A program made the translations under genes and the position numbers. A stretch of 64,000 bases of DNA from JAFGLZ01 sp964622545 (GTDB taxonomy: Bacteria > Planctomycetota > Phycisphaerae > UBA1845 > JAFGLZ01), in contig CAZUQM010000001.1 in assembly GCA_964622545.1 (NCBI GenBank), forward strand, positions 62,001 to 126,000, written 5' to 3'. The notes beneath the pieces are model-generated. The model saw only the letters and a list, made by a program, of their open reading frames with translations, ran no database searches and had not been told where the DNA came from. Each line of letters begins with the position of its first letter. Position 1 is the first letter of the stretch. Shown here piece by piece: positions 1 through 9,708 of the stretch.

Positions 1-1
1 T

Positions 2-547
2 GACGACGTCTTGGCCTACTACGAGGAGATCGACTTCGCGGACTGGACGCACGAGGTCACCGGCGCGGCCATGCTCAAGGCACAGCACCCGGAATTCGAG
101 ATGTGGAACCAGGGCATCCACAGCCGCGCGGGCGTGGCCTGCTCGGACTGTCACATGCCCTACATGCGGGTCGGCGCGATGAAGATCAGCGACCACCACG
201 TCCGCAGCCCGCTGCTGAATGTCGCCCACGCCTGTCAGACGTGCCATCGCGCGTCGGAGGAGGAGCTGCTCGATCGGGCCCAGACGATCCAAGAGCGGAC
301 CGATGCGGTCAAGGACCTCGTCCTGGACGTTCTGATGACCCTGATCGACGACATCAAGGCGGCCCAGGATGCCGGCGTCGACAAGGCCAAGCTCGAACAG
401 GCACGATCCCATCAGCGTCGCGCGACGTTCTTGCTCGACTACATCGAGGCCGAGAACAGCAGCGGCTTCCACGCCGACCAGGAATCGGTCCGCATCCTGA
501 CCCTCGCGCTCGACGAATGCCGTCAGGGGCAGGTCGCCCTACGCTGA
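2..547 (+). CDS. nrfA: Cytochrome c nitrite reductase (ammonia-forming), C-terminal part
   Basis: Periplasmic multiheme enzyme that reduces nitrite to ammonium with six electrons. The reading frame is already open at base 2, so the N-terminus and the first hemes lie outside the window. The visible part carries two CxxCH heme-binding motifs (CSDCH and CQTCH), the DWTHEVTGA segment, and AQHPEFEMW followed by IHSRAGVACSDCHMPY, which is a close match to the NrfA core; the histidine of the QHPEFE stretch is probably the active-site one. The helical tail after the last heme matches the NrfA dimerisation helices. An NrfH-type quinol oxidase would be expected upstream. The codon at base 11 (TTG) is not the start. 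Confidence 0.93.
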   Translation, partial: DDVLAYYEEIDFADWTHEVTGAAMLKAQHPEFEMWNQGIHSRAGVACSDCHMPYMRVGAMKISDHHVRSPLLNVAHACQTCHRASEEELLDRAQTIQERTDAVKDLVLDVLMTLIDDIKAAQDAGVDKAKLEQARSHQRRATFLLDYIEAENSSGFHADQESVRILTLALDECRQGQVALR

Positions 548-612
548 TCCGACCCGGCCTTTTCGCGTGACAACGACGTGCCGCGATGGTCAAATCGTGG
601 GCCTTGTGTTGC

Positions 613-644
613 CCCCGCACCCGGCCCCCGGCCGCGGTGCGGGG
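613..644. terminator. GC-rich hairpin after nrfA
   Basis: Perfect 9-bp arms (613-621 and 636-644) with a 14-base loop lie between nrfA and the next gene. There is no T-run, so function as a terminator is only a guess. Confidence 0.3.
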
Positions 645-691
645 CGGCGTGGACGTCGGCAACGGACCCCCTACCACGAGGAAGACAGCGC

Positions 692-1669
692 ATGGCCATC
701 AAGGCGATGTTGATCGGCGGCGGGCCGATCGGTTTGATCCACGGCAGGAACTTCGCGGACCACCCCGACTGCGAGCTCGCGGCCGTCTGCGACATGAGCC
801 CCGAGAAGCTGGACGCCCTCAAGGAAGCCTTCCCGGGCCTGCCGACCTTCTCGTCCATCGACGAGCTGTTGGCGGGCTGCGACGCCGAGCTCGCGCTCAT
901 GATCACCAACGAGACCCTTCGCGTGCCGCCGTGCATCCAGTTGCTCGAGGCCGGCCGCCACGTCTTCACCGAGAAGCCGCTGCACAGCCGCCGGGATCAG
1001 TTCAACCTTGACGACGAGGACGGACGCGTGGCCTGGACGTTGATCGACGCGGCGCGGCGGAGCGGCCGCCGGTTCGGCATCGACTACAACTACCACTACT
1101 TCGAGCACTTCGTGCGGCTGCACGACGCCGTGGTCAGCGGCCGGCTCGGCAGACCGAGGCTGGTCTGGGCCCGGGCTCACTTCAACTGCTGGTCGCACGT
1201 GATCGATCAGATCCTGTGGAACATGGGCCGACCGGAATGGGTGCAGGTCTTGGGCGATCCCTCGAAGCCGAACTGGACGCGGCTCATCCACATGAAGTGG
1301 GCCGACGGCGCCGAGGGCGAGCTCGGCGGCAGCCTGGACTGGGGCTTCGACGACGGCCCGCTGAAGATCATGATCTGCGGTGACAAGGCCTACGCCACAG
1401 CCTGCGGGCTCGACGGGCTCTACACGCTCCGCGAGACCGGAAGCTGGCCCTGCAAGGAGCTCGAGCGATGGACCGGCCAGGCCGCCTACGAGGCCAGCTT
1501 CGCCAAGATGGCCGACGGCGTCGTTCGCGCGCTGGCCGCGGGTGAGCCCATGCCCGTCGACGATCGAGCCGCGTGGGACGAGCAGGTCTTCGAAGCCGCG
1601 GTCTACCGTTCGGCCAAGACCGGCCAGCGGATCGTCCTCGACATGATCGACACGGAGCTGCGGTCGTAG
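692..1669 (+). CDS. Gfo/Idh/MocA family oxidoreductase
   Basis: Probable NAD(P)-dependent sugar or polyol dehydrogenase, 325 aa, cytoplasmic (no signal peptide). The N-terminal Rossmann fold begins with IGGGPIG at residues 8-14, and the family EKP motif is at residues 94-96 (HVFTEKPLHS). The C-terminal half is the usual alpha/beta substrate domain. The ATG at 692 is chosen because the Rossmann strand starts within a few residues of it and a GAGGAAGA-like ribosome site lies just upstream; the longer open frame is arginine-rich and unlike the family. It precedes a set of secreted carbohydrate-active proteins on the same strand, so a role in sugar catabolism is plausible. Substrate cannot be told. 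Confidence 0.88.
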   Translation: MAIKAMLIGGGPIGLIHGRNFADHPDCELAAVCDMSPEKLDALKEAFPGLPTFSSIDELLAGCDAELALMITNETLRVPPCIQLLEAGRHVFTEKPLHSRRDQFNLDDEDGRVAWTLIDAARRSGRRFGIDYNYHYFEHFVRLHDAVVSGRLGRPRLVWARAHFNCWSHVIDQILWNMGRPEWVQVLGDPSKPNWTRLIHMKWADGAEGELGGSLDWGFDDGPLKIMICGDKAYATACGLDGLYTLRETGSWPCKELERWTGQAAYEASFAKMADGVVRALAAGEPMPVDDRAAWDEQVFEAAVYRSAKTGQRIVLDMIDTELRS

Positions 1670-1782
1670 GCAGGGCTGCTGTCGCGGAGCACGACACCGG
1701 GGCGGTCGTCGGGCCGCCCCGCTTACGTGGGCCCTCCCGGGCGATGTTCGCCATGGAACGGGGCCGGCCTGGAGATCGCTTG

Positions 1783-4700
1783 ATGACCAGGACAGATCGA
1801 GGACAACACCCCCGAAGCCGGCCAGGCGGGGCCACGATGCTGGCCCTGGCCATGCTGACAGCGGCGGCGCTGCAACCCGCCGCCGCCGAGGAGAGACGAT
1901 CCGACAGCGATCTCGTCCGCGAGCGACCGTGGGTCGGGGCCGTCTTCTTCTACTGGTACACCTGGGACGACGACAAGCAGTGGGGCAGTTGGGCGGGCCA
2001 GGGCGTGCACAACACGCCGCTGGACGGCTACTACGACTCCCGCACCTTCGCCGACAACCGTCGCTCGCTCTGGCGGGCGGCCGAATGGGGCCTGACCCAC
2101 CTCTGGATGGACTACTGGTCGCCGACGTGGAAGGGCGAGGGCGGCGTGATGCGCGAGACGATCGTCATGCGCGCCGCCGAGGACCTCCGCAAGGCCGGCT
2201 ACAACATCTGGATGAGCTACTACCAGGACGGCGACAACTTCGCGATGACCGACTTCGTCAAGAACGTCAGCGAAAAGCGCGACGTCCACCAGTGGCTGCG
2301 CGACTTCAGCCAATCGCCCGTATGGCCCAAGGTGCGCGGCCGGCCCCATCAGCTCGTCTACGGCCGTAACGGCACCCCGACGCTGAGCGTCGATCACGAC
2401 CGCTTCCGCGACTATCTCCGCAAGCACTACGACACGATCGCCGCGTTGAACGAGGATTGGGGCACGGAGCACCCCTCGTTCGCGGAGATTGAGATGGATC
2501 TCGGCGCCCGCGGCCCGCACCGGGCCTGGTCGGCCAAGGTCCAACACGAGATCTGGCGGGCGAAGTGGCGCGAGCTCAACGAGGCGGTGGAAGAGGAGTT
2601 CGGCTGGCCGGGGATGGTGGCCTCGTTCGACGTCGGCTACGGGCCCTACCAGAACCTGGGCTACGCCGAGTACGCCAAGACCTTCGGCGGGCCTCACAGC
2701 TACGGCGGCATCTTCGACGTGCCGCACGATCAGGACGCCCATCGGTTCATCCAGGCGAACGTCTGCCGGGCCTACTATGCGGTCTTCTTCGATCACTACA
2801 AGAACTGCTATCACGATTGGAACATCCGCGTGCCGGGCATGGCCTATCTGCCCGACCCGTTCCACTTCGACCGCTTCTGGGTCGGCGACCTCATGCGCTA
2901 TGCCGAGGCCAACCTGCACCTGTCGTGGAACGAATGGTGGGAGGGCTCGAATCTCGAGCCGTGCAAGGAATGGGGCAAGACCTTCTGCGAGAAGAACCTC
3001 TTCTACTCGACCATCATGCAGCTCGGCTATGAGAGCATCCGCAACGCCCAGAACGGCGCGCGGCTCGCCCTGCTGCTCAACGACTACGCCAACCTGGCGG
3101 GCAGCTTGCACCAGGAGGAGATCCGCGCGACGCTTCAGGGATTGCGGAGGCTCGGCGCGCACGTCGCCTTGCTGCCGGACGACTTCGTCACCGAGGCGCG
3201 GCTGGCGGACTTCGACGTCGTCATCGCACCGGCCGCCAGAATCGGGTTCGGCTACAACCTCAACGACCAGCGCATCGCCCCACTGCTGCTCGATTGGGTC
3301 AAGGACGACGCCCGCCGCCGCCTGATCGTCTCGGCCGACGAGACGATCCGCCGGGCCCTGGACCTGGAGGTCGAGACGAAGGACTCGCCGCCAAGCAAGG
3401 CCGGGCCGGATCTCAACCTGTTCATCGACGTGGGCGCCGAGGGCGACGACCGCTACCTGGTCGCCGGCCGGAGCCATCGCGAGACCTGGAACAGGGTGCC
3501 GCCCGGCATGCTCGGCGCGGGGAAAGACCTGACCGTCCGATGGACGCCCGGACAGGGCACGACGGCGACGCTCATCGTCCCGCTGAGCCCGGGGCGCGAT
3601 CACGTCCTGCGGATCGCCGGTTCGGCGATCTGGGCGAGCACGGCCTCGGTCCGGCTCGACGGCAAGCCGGTGGGCACGCTGGCGATTACGCCGGGCCTCA
3701 AGGAATACGAGCTGCCCATCGCCAAGGCGGCCGTCGGCGCTCGATCGTGCGGCACGATCGACATCGCCTACGACCCGCTGAATGTGCCGAAGGAACGGGC
3801 CCCCGAGCGTTACGGGTCGGAAGCACGCCGCTGCAACCTGGCCGTCGATTGGGTCCAGCTATCGACGTCGAACCTCCCCGCGCGCACCACCAAGCAGCAG
3901 CACCAGGCAGGCAGCGAACGGATTCGCTTCGGCAGCGCCCTGCTGGGCGAGCTTCGCGGGCGCGGCCGAGCCGTGGCCGCGCGACCGAGGCAGCGGCTCG
4001 TCGCCCGAGGCGCTCGCCTGGCCAGCGTCTACGACGACGGCAGCCCGCGCGACATGATCTGTCGTCTCGGCAAGGGTCAGGTCTGGTACGTCAGCGGCCT
4101 GCTCCATGACGTCGACGACCCGCGCTACTGGCGGAACATGTTGACGAACTGGGCCAAGGCCCCGCCTAGGGAGTTCGTCCGCGGCTCGCACACGATGAGC
4201 GCCCGCCTTTCGGCCGGTCTGACCGACCTCTTGCTGGCGTGCAACGAGGATCCGAGCAAGCCGGACGCGATCCGCTGCCGGCTGCCGGCTCGAAGCGCGC
4301 CCGTCAGCGAAGCGGTCGCCCTGGCCAAGGACGGAGCGACCTACCGGCCGATCGAGGTCCAGCGCGACCGAGCGTGGCTCACGTGGCAGGACAAGCTCCG
4401 ATACGTCGCCGTCTACCAGGTCGCCCACGCCCCGATCCGCGTCGAGACCGGACCCATCATCGCCGGCGTCGGTCAGAGCAGGGCCGTCCGCGCGAAGGTC
4501 ACGAACCTGACGGACCGGCCGGTGAAGGCAACCTTGCGATTCCGCAGCGTAATCCCGACCCTGAGCGGCGAGCCGGTGGAGGTGTCACTGTGGCCGCGCG
4601 ACGCTCGCGACCTCACGATCCCGCTGCGCGTCGCCGAAACGTGCGACTGGGGCAAGAAGACGGCCGTCATCGAGATCGCATGGGAGGGCAAGAGCGCCAT

Positions 4701-6165
4701 GCTCTGGCGCGAGGTGGTCGTCACGCGCCCGCCGGAGCTGTCGTTGTCGCGAAGCATCACGACCGCTCACTCGCCGGAGGTCGCCGTCGCCAACGCGCCC
4801 AGCCCCCACGGCCTGGGCGCGCCGGCCCTGGAGGTGGTGGCGAGCCTGGCCGGTCAATCGGTGGCGCTCGGTCAGGCCCCGGCCGGAGGACAGGTCAGCA
4901 GGCGGCTTCCCATGCCGATCCGTGTCGGGCAGGCCGACGCGAGGGACACCCCCGGCGTGGACGAGCCGGCCAGGCTCGAGCCTCGACGCGTGGTCCTGCG
5001 ATGTCGCGACGGATCGCGAAGGCTCAAGACCGAGGACCAGCTCTGGGTGGCCAAGCCCGCGGCCTCGGCGGCGAAGTTCCCCGGCGCGCTGGCCGCGGTC
5101 AGCGTCTTCAACCCGTCGTCGCGACGGCTCGACGGGCAGGTGGTCGACCTGGACCTGCCGGGCGAATTGGCCCAGGCTGAAGCGTACCATCTCCGCGATC
5201 CGCGCGGGCGAGCGTACGCCGCCCAGCGCGTCGGCAAGACGACCCTGCTCTTCCCCGTGACGATCGGCCCGGAGAGCGCGGCCGGCTACACGCTCTGCCG
5301 GGGGCCAGGCCGCGACGCCACGAGCGACCTTAAGCTCATCGACGACCGAAAGAAGGACAACACCGTCACCGTCACCAACGCCTTCTTCGAGGTCACCATC
5401 GACGGCCGGGCGGGCGGGACCGTCTCGCGACTCGTCTCGCGGAAGACGGGGCGCGACTACGGCCTGCGGAGCTTCGACGTCAACTACGGTCGGTTCGGCA
5501 GCTACGATCCGAACCAGCCGGCCACGAACACGGTGCGGTACGTCACCGAGAAGAAGACCGCCCTGTCGACCAAGCCCTGCACCTGGCAGGGCCTCGAAAC
5601 CGGCCCCTGTCGCGCCGTGGTCGACGTCAGCGCCAAGAGCGATCGGCTACGTTCGAGGACCCGGTACGAATTCCGTGCCGGCACGCCGCATTTTCGCATC
5701 CGCCGGCGCGTCGAGCTGATGGGCGGCGAGACGCCGCAAGAGATCGTCGTCCTCGATGCCCGCTTCAAGCGACACGATTGGCTGAAGAGCTATCCCAACT
5801 TCGTGGGCCTGGTCCGCGACGGCGTCCAGCCGCACTTCGGCTGGCGGTACGGCCCGTGGGTGCCGGAGGTCTTCACGCTGATGCGACCGCCCGAGTTCGA
5901 CGAGAGCCTGTCGATCCTCGTTCTGCGCAAAGACGGCCTCGACCGGGTCCGCCAGGGCTTCTGGCCCGAGCACCGACCCCAACCGGGGCCTTGCAGTCAG
6001 GCGCGTATCGAGTTAATCAGCACGGACGACCGGCCGTCCGACATCGATTGCCGCGTGCTCTTGCACGGCGGGCATCAACCGGTGGCCTACGCGGCGAGGA
6101 ACGACCTGATCGATCCGCCGCTGGTGACGCTGACGCGGAATCCGCTGTGGCGCGAGCCGCGATGA
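1783..6165 (+). CDS. Very large secreted GH99-like / beta-galactosidase-like glycoside hydrolase
   Basis: Predicted exported enzyme of 1460 aa. The start at 1783 has a GGAG eight bases upstream and opens a basic region, a hydrophobic stretch and an AAA-type cleavage site near residue 35. Residues about 45-420 look like a TIM barrel; LSWNEWWEGSNLEP near residues 380-393 matches the conserved motif of GH99-like/WbsX proteins, and LNEDWGTEHPSF resembles GH42 beta-galactosidases. Residues about 425-525 resemble a GH42 trimerisation (amidotransferase-like) domain. Beta-sandwich-like regions follow, and residues about 1190-1330 (NAFFEVTIDGRAGGTVSRL) resemble the C-terminal domain of GH38 alpha-mannosidases. 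Family known: glycan hydrolysis. Substrate and catalytic acids are not assigned. Four genes on this strand form a carbohydrate set. Confidence 0.75.
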   Translation: MTRTDRGQHPRSRPGGATMLALAMLTAAALQPAAAEERRSDSDLVRERPWVGAVFFYWYTWDDDKQWGSWAGQGVHNTPLDGYYDSRTFADNRRSLWRAAEWGLTHLWMDYWSPTWKGEGGVMRETIVMRAAEDLRKAGYNIWMSYYQDGDNFAMTDFVKNVSEKRDVHQWLRDFSQSPVWPKVRGRPHQLVYGRNGTPTLSVDHDRFRDYLRKHYDTIAALNEDWGTEHPSFAEIEMDLGARGPHRAWSAKVQHEIWRAKWRELNEAVEEEFGWPGMVASFDVGYGPYQNLGYAEYAKTFGGPHSYGGIFDVPHDQDAHRFIQANVCRAYYAVFFDHYKNCYHDWNIRVPGMAYLPDPFHFDRFWVGDLMRYAEANLHLSWNEWWEGSNLEPCKEWGKTFCEKNLFYSTIMQLGYESIRNAQNGARLALLLNDYANLAGSLHQEEIRATLQGLRRLGAHVALLPDDFVTEARLADFDVVIAPAARIGFGYNLNDQRIAPLLLDWVKDDARRRLIVSADETIRRALDLEVETKDSPPSKAGPDLNLFIDVGAEGDDRYLVAGRSHRETWNRVPPGMLGAGKDLTVRWTPGQGTTATLIVPLSPGRDHVLRIAGSAIWASTASVRLDGKPVGTLAITPGLKEYELPIAKAAVGARSCGTIDIAYDPLNVPKERAPERYGSEARRCNLAVDWVQLSTSNLPARTTKQQHQAGSERIRFGSALLGELRGRGRAVAARPRQRLVARGARLASVYDDGSPRDMICRLGKGQVWYVSGLLHDVDDPRYWRNMLTNWAKAPPREFVRGSHTMSARLSAGLTDLLLACNEDPSKPDAIRCRLPARSAPVSEAVALAKDGATYRPIEVQRDRAWLTWQDKLRYVAVYQVAHAPIRVETGPIIAGVGQSRAVRAKVTNLTDRPVKATLRFRSVIPTLSGEPVEVSLWPRDARDLTIPLRVAETCDWGKKTAVIEIAWEGKSAMLWREVVVTRPPELSLSRSITTAHSPEVAVANAPSPHGLGAPALEVVASLAGQSVALGQAPAGGQVSRRLPMPIRVGQADARDTPGVDEPARLEPRRVVLRCRDGSRRLKTEDQLWVAKPAASAAKFPGALAAVSVFNPSSRRLDGQVVDLDLPGELAQAEAYHLRDPRGRAYAAQRVGKTTLLFPVTIGPESAAGYTLCRGPGRDATSDLKLIDDRKKDNTVTVTNAFFEVTIDGRAGGTVSRLVSRKTGRDYGLRSFDVNYGRFGSYDPNQPATNTVRYVTEKKTALSTKPCTWQGLETGPCRAVVDVSAKSDRLRSRTRYEFRAGTPHFRIRRRVELMGGETPQEIVVLDARFKRHDWLKSYPNFVGLVRDGVQPHFGWRYGPWVPEVFTLMRPPEFDESLSILVLRKDGLDRVRQGFWPEHRPQPGPCSQARIELISTDDRPSDIDCRVLLHGGHQPVAYAARNDLIDPPLVTLTRNPLWREPR

Positions 6166-6244
6166 GACGAAGAACGGTCGGATCGCGTGGCCGCTGCGGT
6201 CGGCGCCGAGACGATTCCGAACGAGCCCTGATGGAGGTGGATCC

Positions 6245-7189
6245 ATGCATCGTTGTGTCCTGAGCTTGGCCTCGATGAGCCTGTGCCTGACGGGGACGAC
6301 CTTCGCCCGTGCCGCCGCCGGTCCGACGACGGGCCTGGAGGTCTCGGCCGCCAAGGACGGTCGCGTGATCGACGTCAAGGTGGCCGGCAAGACCTTCACG
6401 CAGTACAAGTTCCTGCCCGACCAGAAATACCCCTACCTGTTTCCGGTCAACGGGCCCGTCACGGGCAAGAGCGTCACGACCGAATCGTCCCAGCCCTATC
6501 CCCACCACCACTCGTTGTTCTTCGGGTGCGACAAGGTCAGCGGCGGCAACTACTGGCAGGCGGCCAACGAGGTCGGTCAGATCAGCTCGCTCGGCCCGAC
6601 GATCGTCGAGGCCCGAGGGAAACGGGCCGTGATCGAGGACCGCACGCGCTGGCACCGACGTGGCGCCCCCGATCCCTTTCACGGCAAGCGGACGATCGTC
6701 ATCTCGGCGCCGAGCCGGACGCTGCGCGTCATCGATTTCGACGTCACGTTGAAGGCCGTCTCCGACGTCCATATCGTCAGGTCGAATCACGCCCTGTTCA
6801 GCGCCCGCATGGCCCCGCACATGAGCGTCAAGAGCGGCGGCCGACTGGTGAACGCCCAGGGCGATCTGAACCAGAAGGACACACTCGGCAAACGGTCCCC
6901 GTGGTGTGACTACTCGAACAAGCACGAGGGCGTGGTGGAGGGCCTGGCGATCCTGTGCTGGCCGGAGAACCGGTTCTATCCGTGCACGTGGCTGACGCGC
7001 GACTACGGCTTCTTCTCGCCCACGCCCATGAACTGGCTCAAGCCGGAAGGCCTCCGTTTCAAAAAGGGCGAGACGATGACGCTCCGCTACCGCGTCGTCG
7101 TCCACACCGGCAACGAAAAGGACGCCGACATCGCCGGCCTGTACCGGGCGTGGGCGGGCAAAGCGGCCAAGGCGTCCAAGAAGAAATAG
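6245..7189 (+). CDS. DUF6807 (PmoA-like) secreted protein
   Basis: 314-aa protein with an N-terminal signal peptide (hydrophobic core up to the ARAAA site). The body matches the DUF6807 family, often annotated as methane oxygenase PmoA although unrelated in role to methane monooxygenase. The family hallmark is the histidine cluster PYPHHHSLFFG at residues about 84-94, followed by paired beta strands typical of a galactose-mutarotase-like sandwich. A GGAGG ribosome site lies directly before the ATG. The gene is followed after 14 bases by a DUF4091 gene and preceded by a GH99-like gene. Such proteins commonly sit in planctomycete sugar-degradation loci with Gfo/Idh/MocA oxidoreductases; the biochemical role is not established. 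Confidence 0.82.
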   Translation: MHRCVLSLASMSLCLTGTTFARAAAGPTTGLEVSAAKDGRVIDVKVAGKTFTQYKFLPDQKYPYLFPVNGPVTGKSVTTESSQPYPHHHSLFFGCDKVSGGNYWQAANEVGQISSLGPTIVEARGKRAVIEDRTRWHRRGAPDPFHGKRTIVISAPSRTLRVIDFDVTLKAVSDVHIVRSNHALFSARMAPHMSVKSGGRLVNAQGDLNQKDTLGKRSPWCDYSNKHEGVVEGLAILCWPENRFYPCTWLTRDYGFFSPTPMNWLKPEGLRFKKGETMTLRYRVVVHTGNEKDADIAGLYRAWAGKAAKASKKK

Positions 7190-7203
7190 CAGGAGAGCGA
7201 CCC

Positions 7204-8955
7204 ATGTCGACAACGAGTCTCGCTCTGGCGGGTTTGATCCTATGCGCCATGGCCGGCGGGGCGCTGGCCGCGGATGCGACCAAGAACCCGCACGGCATCG
7301 AGTGGATCCACTGGACCGATCACTGGGGCGTGCCGTTCGGCGACGCGGCCACCATGTTCTACACCGGCCTCGAGCGGCACCGAAGCTGGCTAGCCGAACA
7401 AGGGACCCCGCCGACCAAGATGCAGTTCGTCGTCGGCACCGAGTCGTCCCTGCGTAAGGTCTTCCGCCAGAAATGGTGGTTCAAGGGCGCGATGACGGGC
7501 GAGGTCTCCCTGGCCGCCGCCCGCGGCGAGGCCGAGGCCTTCCAGCTCGTGGTCTGCCCCATCGCCGATAAGGAGCGGTCCGTCACGCGGCTCTCGCCCG
7601 ACAAGGTGCATGGCGCCGCGCCCTTCCACGCCAAAACCGTCCGCATCCAGGCCGTCACGCCGACCGAGCTCAAGGGTCCGAAAGGGGCGACCATCCCCGC
7701 CGAGGCCTACGAGCTGCACCGGGTCGGCTACATCACCACCGTGCCCGCGCAGTACCCGGTGATGCACGTCGGCGAGTGGCCGGACCAGCTCCTGCCGCTC
7801 GAGCCGTTCGAGGTCTCGAACCCGTTCTGTCAGCCGGTATGGGTCGAGGTCCGCGTCCCGCGCGACGCCGCGCCCGGCGAGTACACCGGGCAGATCCGCG
7901 TCGAGGGCCCGCACACCGTGACCGTCAACGTCAAGCTCACCGTCTGGCCGTTCGAGCTGCCGGCCAAGCGCAGCTACGTGACGATGGGTTGGTCGCTGAA
8001 CCAGTGGTTCCTGAAGGACGGCGTGGATGCCTTCCTCGAACGCATCGACGTGCTGCTCGATCACGGGCTCGCGCCCTGGTACGCCTGCCAGAAGCTGGCC
8101 AAGGACCTCGACGCCCACGACCGCGTGTTCCAGCACTTCCGCAAGCGTGGCGTGAGGCTCCAGGCCGTCAACGGCAAGCCTGATCCGAAGCACATCCAGC
8201 ACCTCCGCGACAAGGGCTGGCTCAAGCACGTCATCTGCATCCCCGGTGACGAGCCGCACGAGCGCGAGTATCCCGAGTACCGCAAGCGGGCCGACGCGAT
8301 CCGCACGAAGTTCCCCGGCCTGGCCGTGGCCATGACCGAGCCGCCGCGCGAGAGCAACGCCGGCATGTTCGACCTGTGGATCATCGAGCCCTCGGCCCAG
8401 CGGGAGGACGGGCTCCGCGCCGCCCAGCGCCGCGGCGATCGCGTGTGGTGGTACCTCTGCCAGTTGCCCATCCACGACACGTACCCCGGGCCGATCTGGG
8501 CCTGCCCGGGCGTCGTGGCCGACCGCCCCGCGGTCGATCATCGTGTGATCTACTGGCTCGCGTGGAAATACGGACTGAACGGCGTGGGCTTCTGGGCGAT
8601 CTCCGCATGGCCCAAGGGATGGCAAGACTGGCCCGACAAGCCGTGGCCCGTCAACACGCTCAGCAAGTTCCCCTACAGCGGCCAACACAACGCCAACGGC
8701 TTCCTGTGTTACCCGTACAGGGGACGCGTGCTGCCGTCGCTGCGGCTCAAGGTGCTGCGCGACGGCATGGACGACGTCGAGTACCTCATGCTGCTCCGCA
8801 AGATGAGCCGCGGCAAGGCGACACCGCGCGACAAGGAGCTGTTGGCCGTGCCGCCCGAGGTGGCGATGCACCTGCGCTACTACGAGAAGGACCCCAGCGC
8901 GATTCTGTCCGTCCGACGCCAGATCGCCCAGCGGATCGCCGCCCTGGCCAAGTAA
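7204..8955 (+). CDS. DUF4091 domain secreted glycoside-hydrolase-like protein
   Basis: 583-aa protein with a clear signal peptide (MSTTSLALAGLILCAMAGGA, cleavage after ALAA) and an AGGAGAG ribosome site. The open frame extends further upstream but overlaps DUF6807, so 7204 is preferred. The N-terminal half holds a beta-sandwich; the central part is a barrel-like domain with WYLCQLP and VGFWAISAW; the C-terminal segment VLRDGMDDVEYLMLL is the typical DUF4091 signature. Related proteins are thought to act on complex glycans. It probably shares a transcript with the DUF6807 gene 14 bases upstream. Catalytic residues cannot be assigned. Confidence 0.82.
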   Translation: MSTTSLALAGLILCAMAGGALAADATKNPHGIEWIHWTDHWGVPFGDAATMFYTGLERHRSWLAEQGTPPTKMQFVVGTESSLRKVFRQKWWFKGAMTGEVSLAAARGEAEAFQLVVCPIADKERSVTRLSPDKVHGAAPFHAKTVRIQAVTPTELKGPKGATIPAEAYELHRVGYITTVPAQYPVMHVGEWPDQLLPLEPFEVSNPFCQPVWVEVRVPRDAAPGEYTGQIRVEGPHTVTVNVKLTVWPFELPAKRSYVTMGWSLNQWFLKDGVDAFLERIDVLLDHGLAPWYACQKLAKDLDAHDRVFQHFRKRGVRLQAVNGKPDPKHIQHLRDKGWLKHVICIPGDEPHEREYPEYRKRADAIRTKFPGLAVAMTEPPRESNAGMFDLWIIEPSAQREDGLRAAQRRGDRVWWYLCQLPIHDTYPGPIWACPGVVADRPAVDHRVIYWLAWKYGLNGVGFWAISAWPKGWQDWPDKPWPVNTLSKFPYSGQHNANGFLCYPYRGRVLPSLRLKVLRDGMDDVEYLMLLRKMSRGKATPRDKELLAVPPEVAMHLRYYEKDPSAILSVRRQIAQRIAALAK

Positions 8956-9011
8956 GGGGCGACTCAGGCGGGACCGCCTCGTCGCCTCGTCCCGTATCGA
9001 CGGCCCCTGCG

Positions 9012-9040
9012 TTGACCCCGCGCCTCGGGACGTCCATAAT
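9012..9040 (+). promoter_or_regulatory. Sigma70-like promoter for the lipoprotein gene
   Basis: TTGACC (9012-9017) and CATAAT (9035-9040) are separated by exactly 17 bases and lie 23 bases before the ATG at 9064, with GGAGG between. Confidence 0.55.
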
Positions 9041-9063
9041 AGGCGACGCGCGGAGGCATCGAG

Positions 9064-9708
9064 ATGATCAAGACAACGACACAGAGCATGGTAACCGTCG
9101 CGGCGACCGGCGCGATCTTGTTGCTGACAGGCTGCGAGGGTGGCGGACTGGGCGGCGGATTCGGTGACGGGCTCGGCGACGCCGGCTACAAGAAGCAGAT
9201 CATGTGCCCGGTCCAGGACGTCAAGCCCGGCGAGGCCATGGGCCTGGCCCGGCGTGTCCTCGTCAAACACGGCTTCAAGCTGAAGGAAGCCGACGTGGAC
9301 CGCATGAGCATTCTCACCCACCCCAACGAGAAGGTTGTCCGCGGCAACGAAGGCCGACTCCGCGACGCCGTCGTCAAGATGCCCAACCGTGTCCGGCGGA
9401 CCGCCGAACTGGAGTTCAGCACGCGAGGCGGCGACCTCCAGGCCTGGTGCAAGGTCAAGATCGAACGGCTCAGCACCACCGACCACCGTGTCTGGTCGTC
9501 GCTCCGTCAGCACGAGGATGCGCCCACCCAAACGCCCATCGAGCGCGAGGCCGCCACCACGCCACAGCAGAACACCGTGTGGACCTCGGGCGGCCGCGAC
9601 CAGAGCATGGAACTCCAGATTCTGTCCGACCTGCGGCAGCGCATCCAGAAGCTGCGACGCCTCAAGATGGAACGCGCCGCCACCGCCGGAAGCGAACAAG
9701 AGGGATAA
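9064..9708 (+). CDS. Lipoprotein of unknown function
   Basis: 214-aa protein with a type II signal: hydrophobic stretch ending in the lipobox LLTGC (Cys about residue 24), so it is expected to be anchored to a membrane. A glycine-rich linker follows (GGGLGGGFGDGLGDAG). The body has a charged region that alternates strand-like and basic segments and ends in a long basic helix (LRQRIQKLRRLKMER). No family recognised. Ribosome site GGAGG seven bases before ATG and a good promoter just upstream suggest its own transcript. It converges with the Nif3-like gene, 27 bases apart. Confidence 0.75.
   Translation: MIKTTTQSMVTVAATGAILLLTGCEGGGLGGGFGDGLGDAGYKKQIMCPVQDVKPGEAMGLARRVLVKHGFKLKEADVDRMSILTHPNEKVVRGNEGRLRDAVVKMPNRVRRTAELEFSTRGGDLQAWCKVKIERLSTTDHRVWSSLRQHEDAPTQTPIEREAATTPQQNTVWTSGGRDQSMELQILSDLRQRIQKLRRLKMERAATAGSEQEG

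Noticed and set aside
1573..1782. Longer N-terminus for the GH99-like protein
   Set aside because: Overlaps the end of the oxidoreductase gene and would bury the signal peptide; the start at 1783 has a ribosome site.
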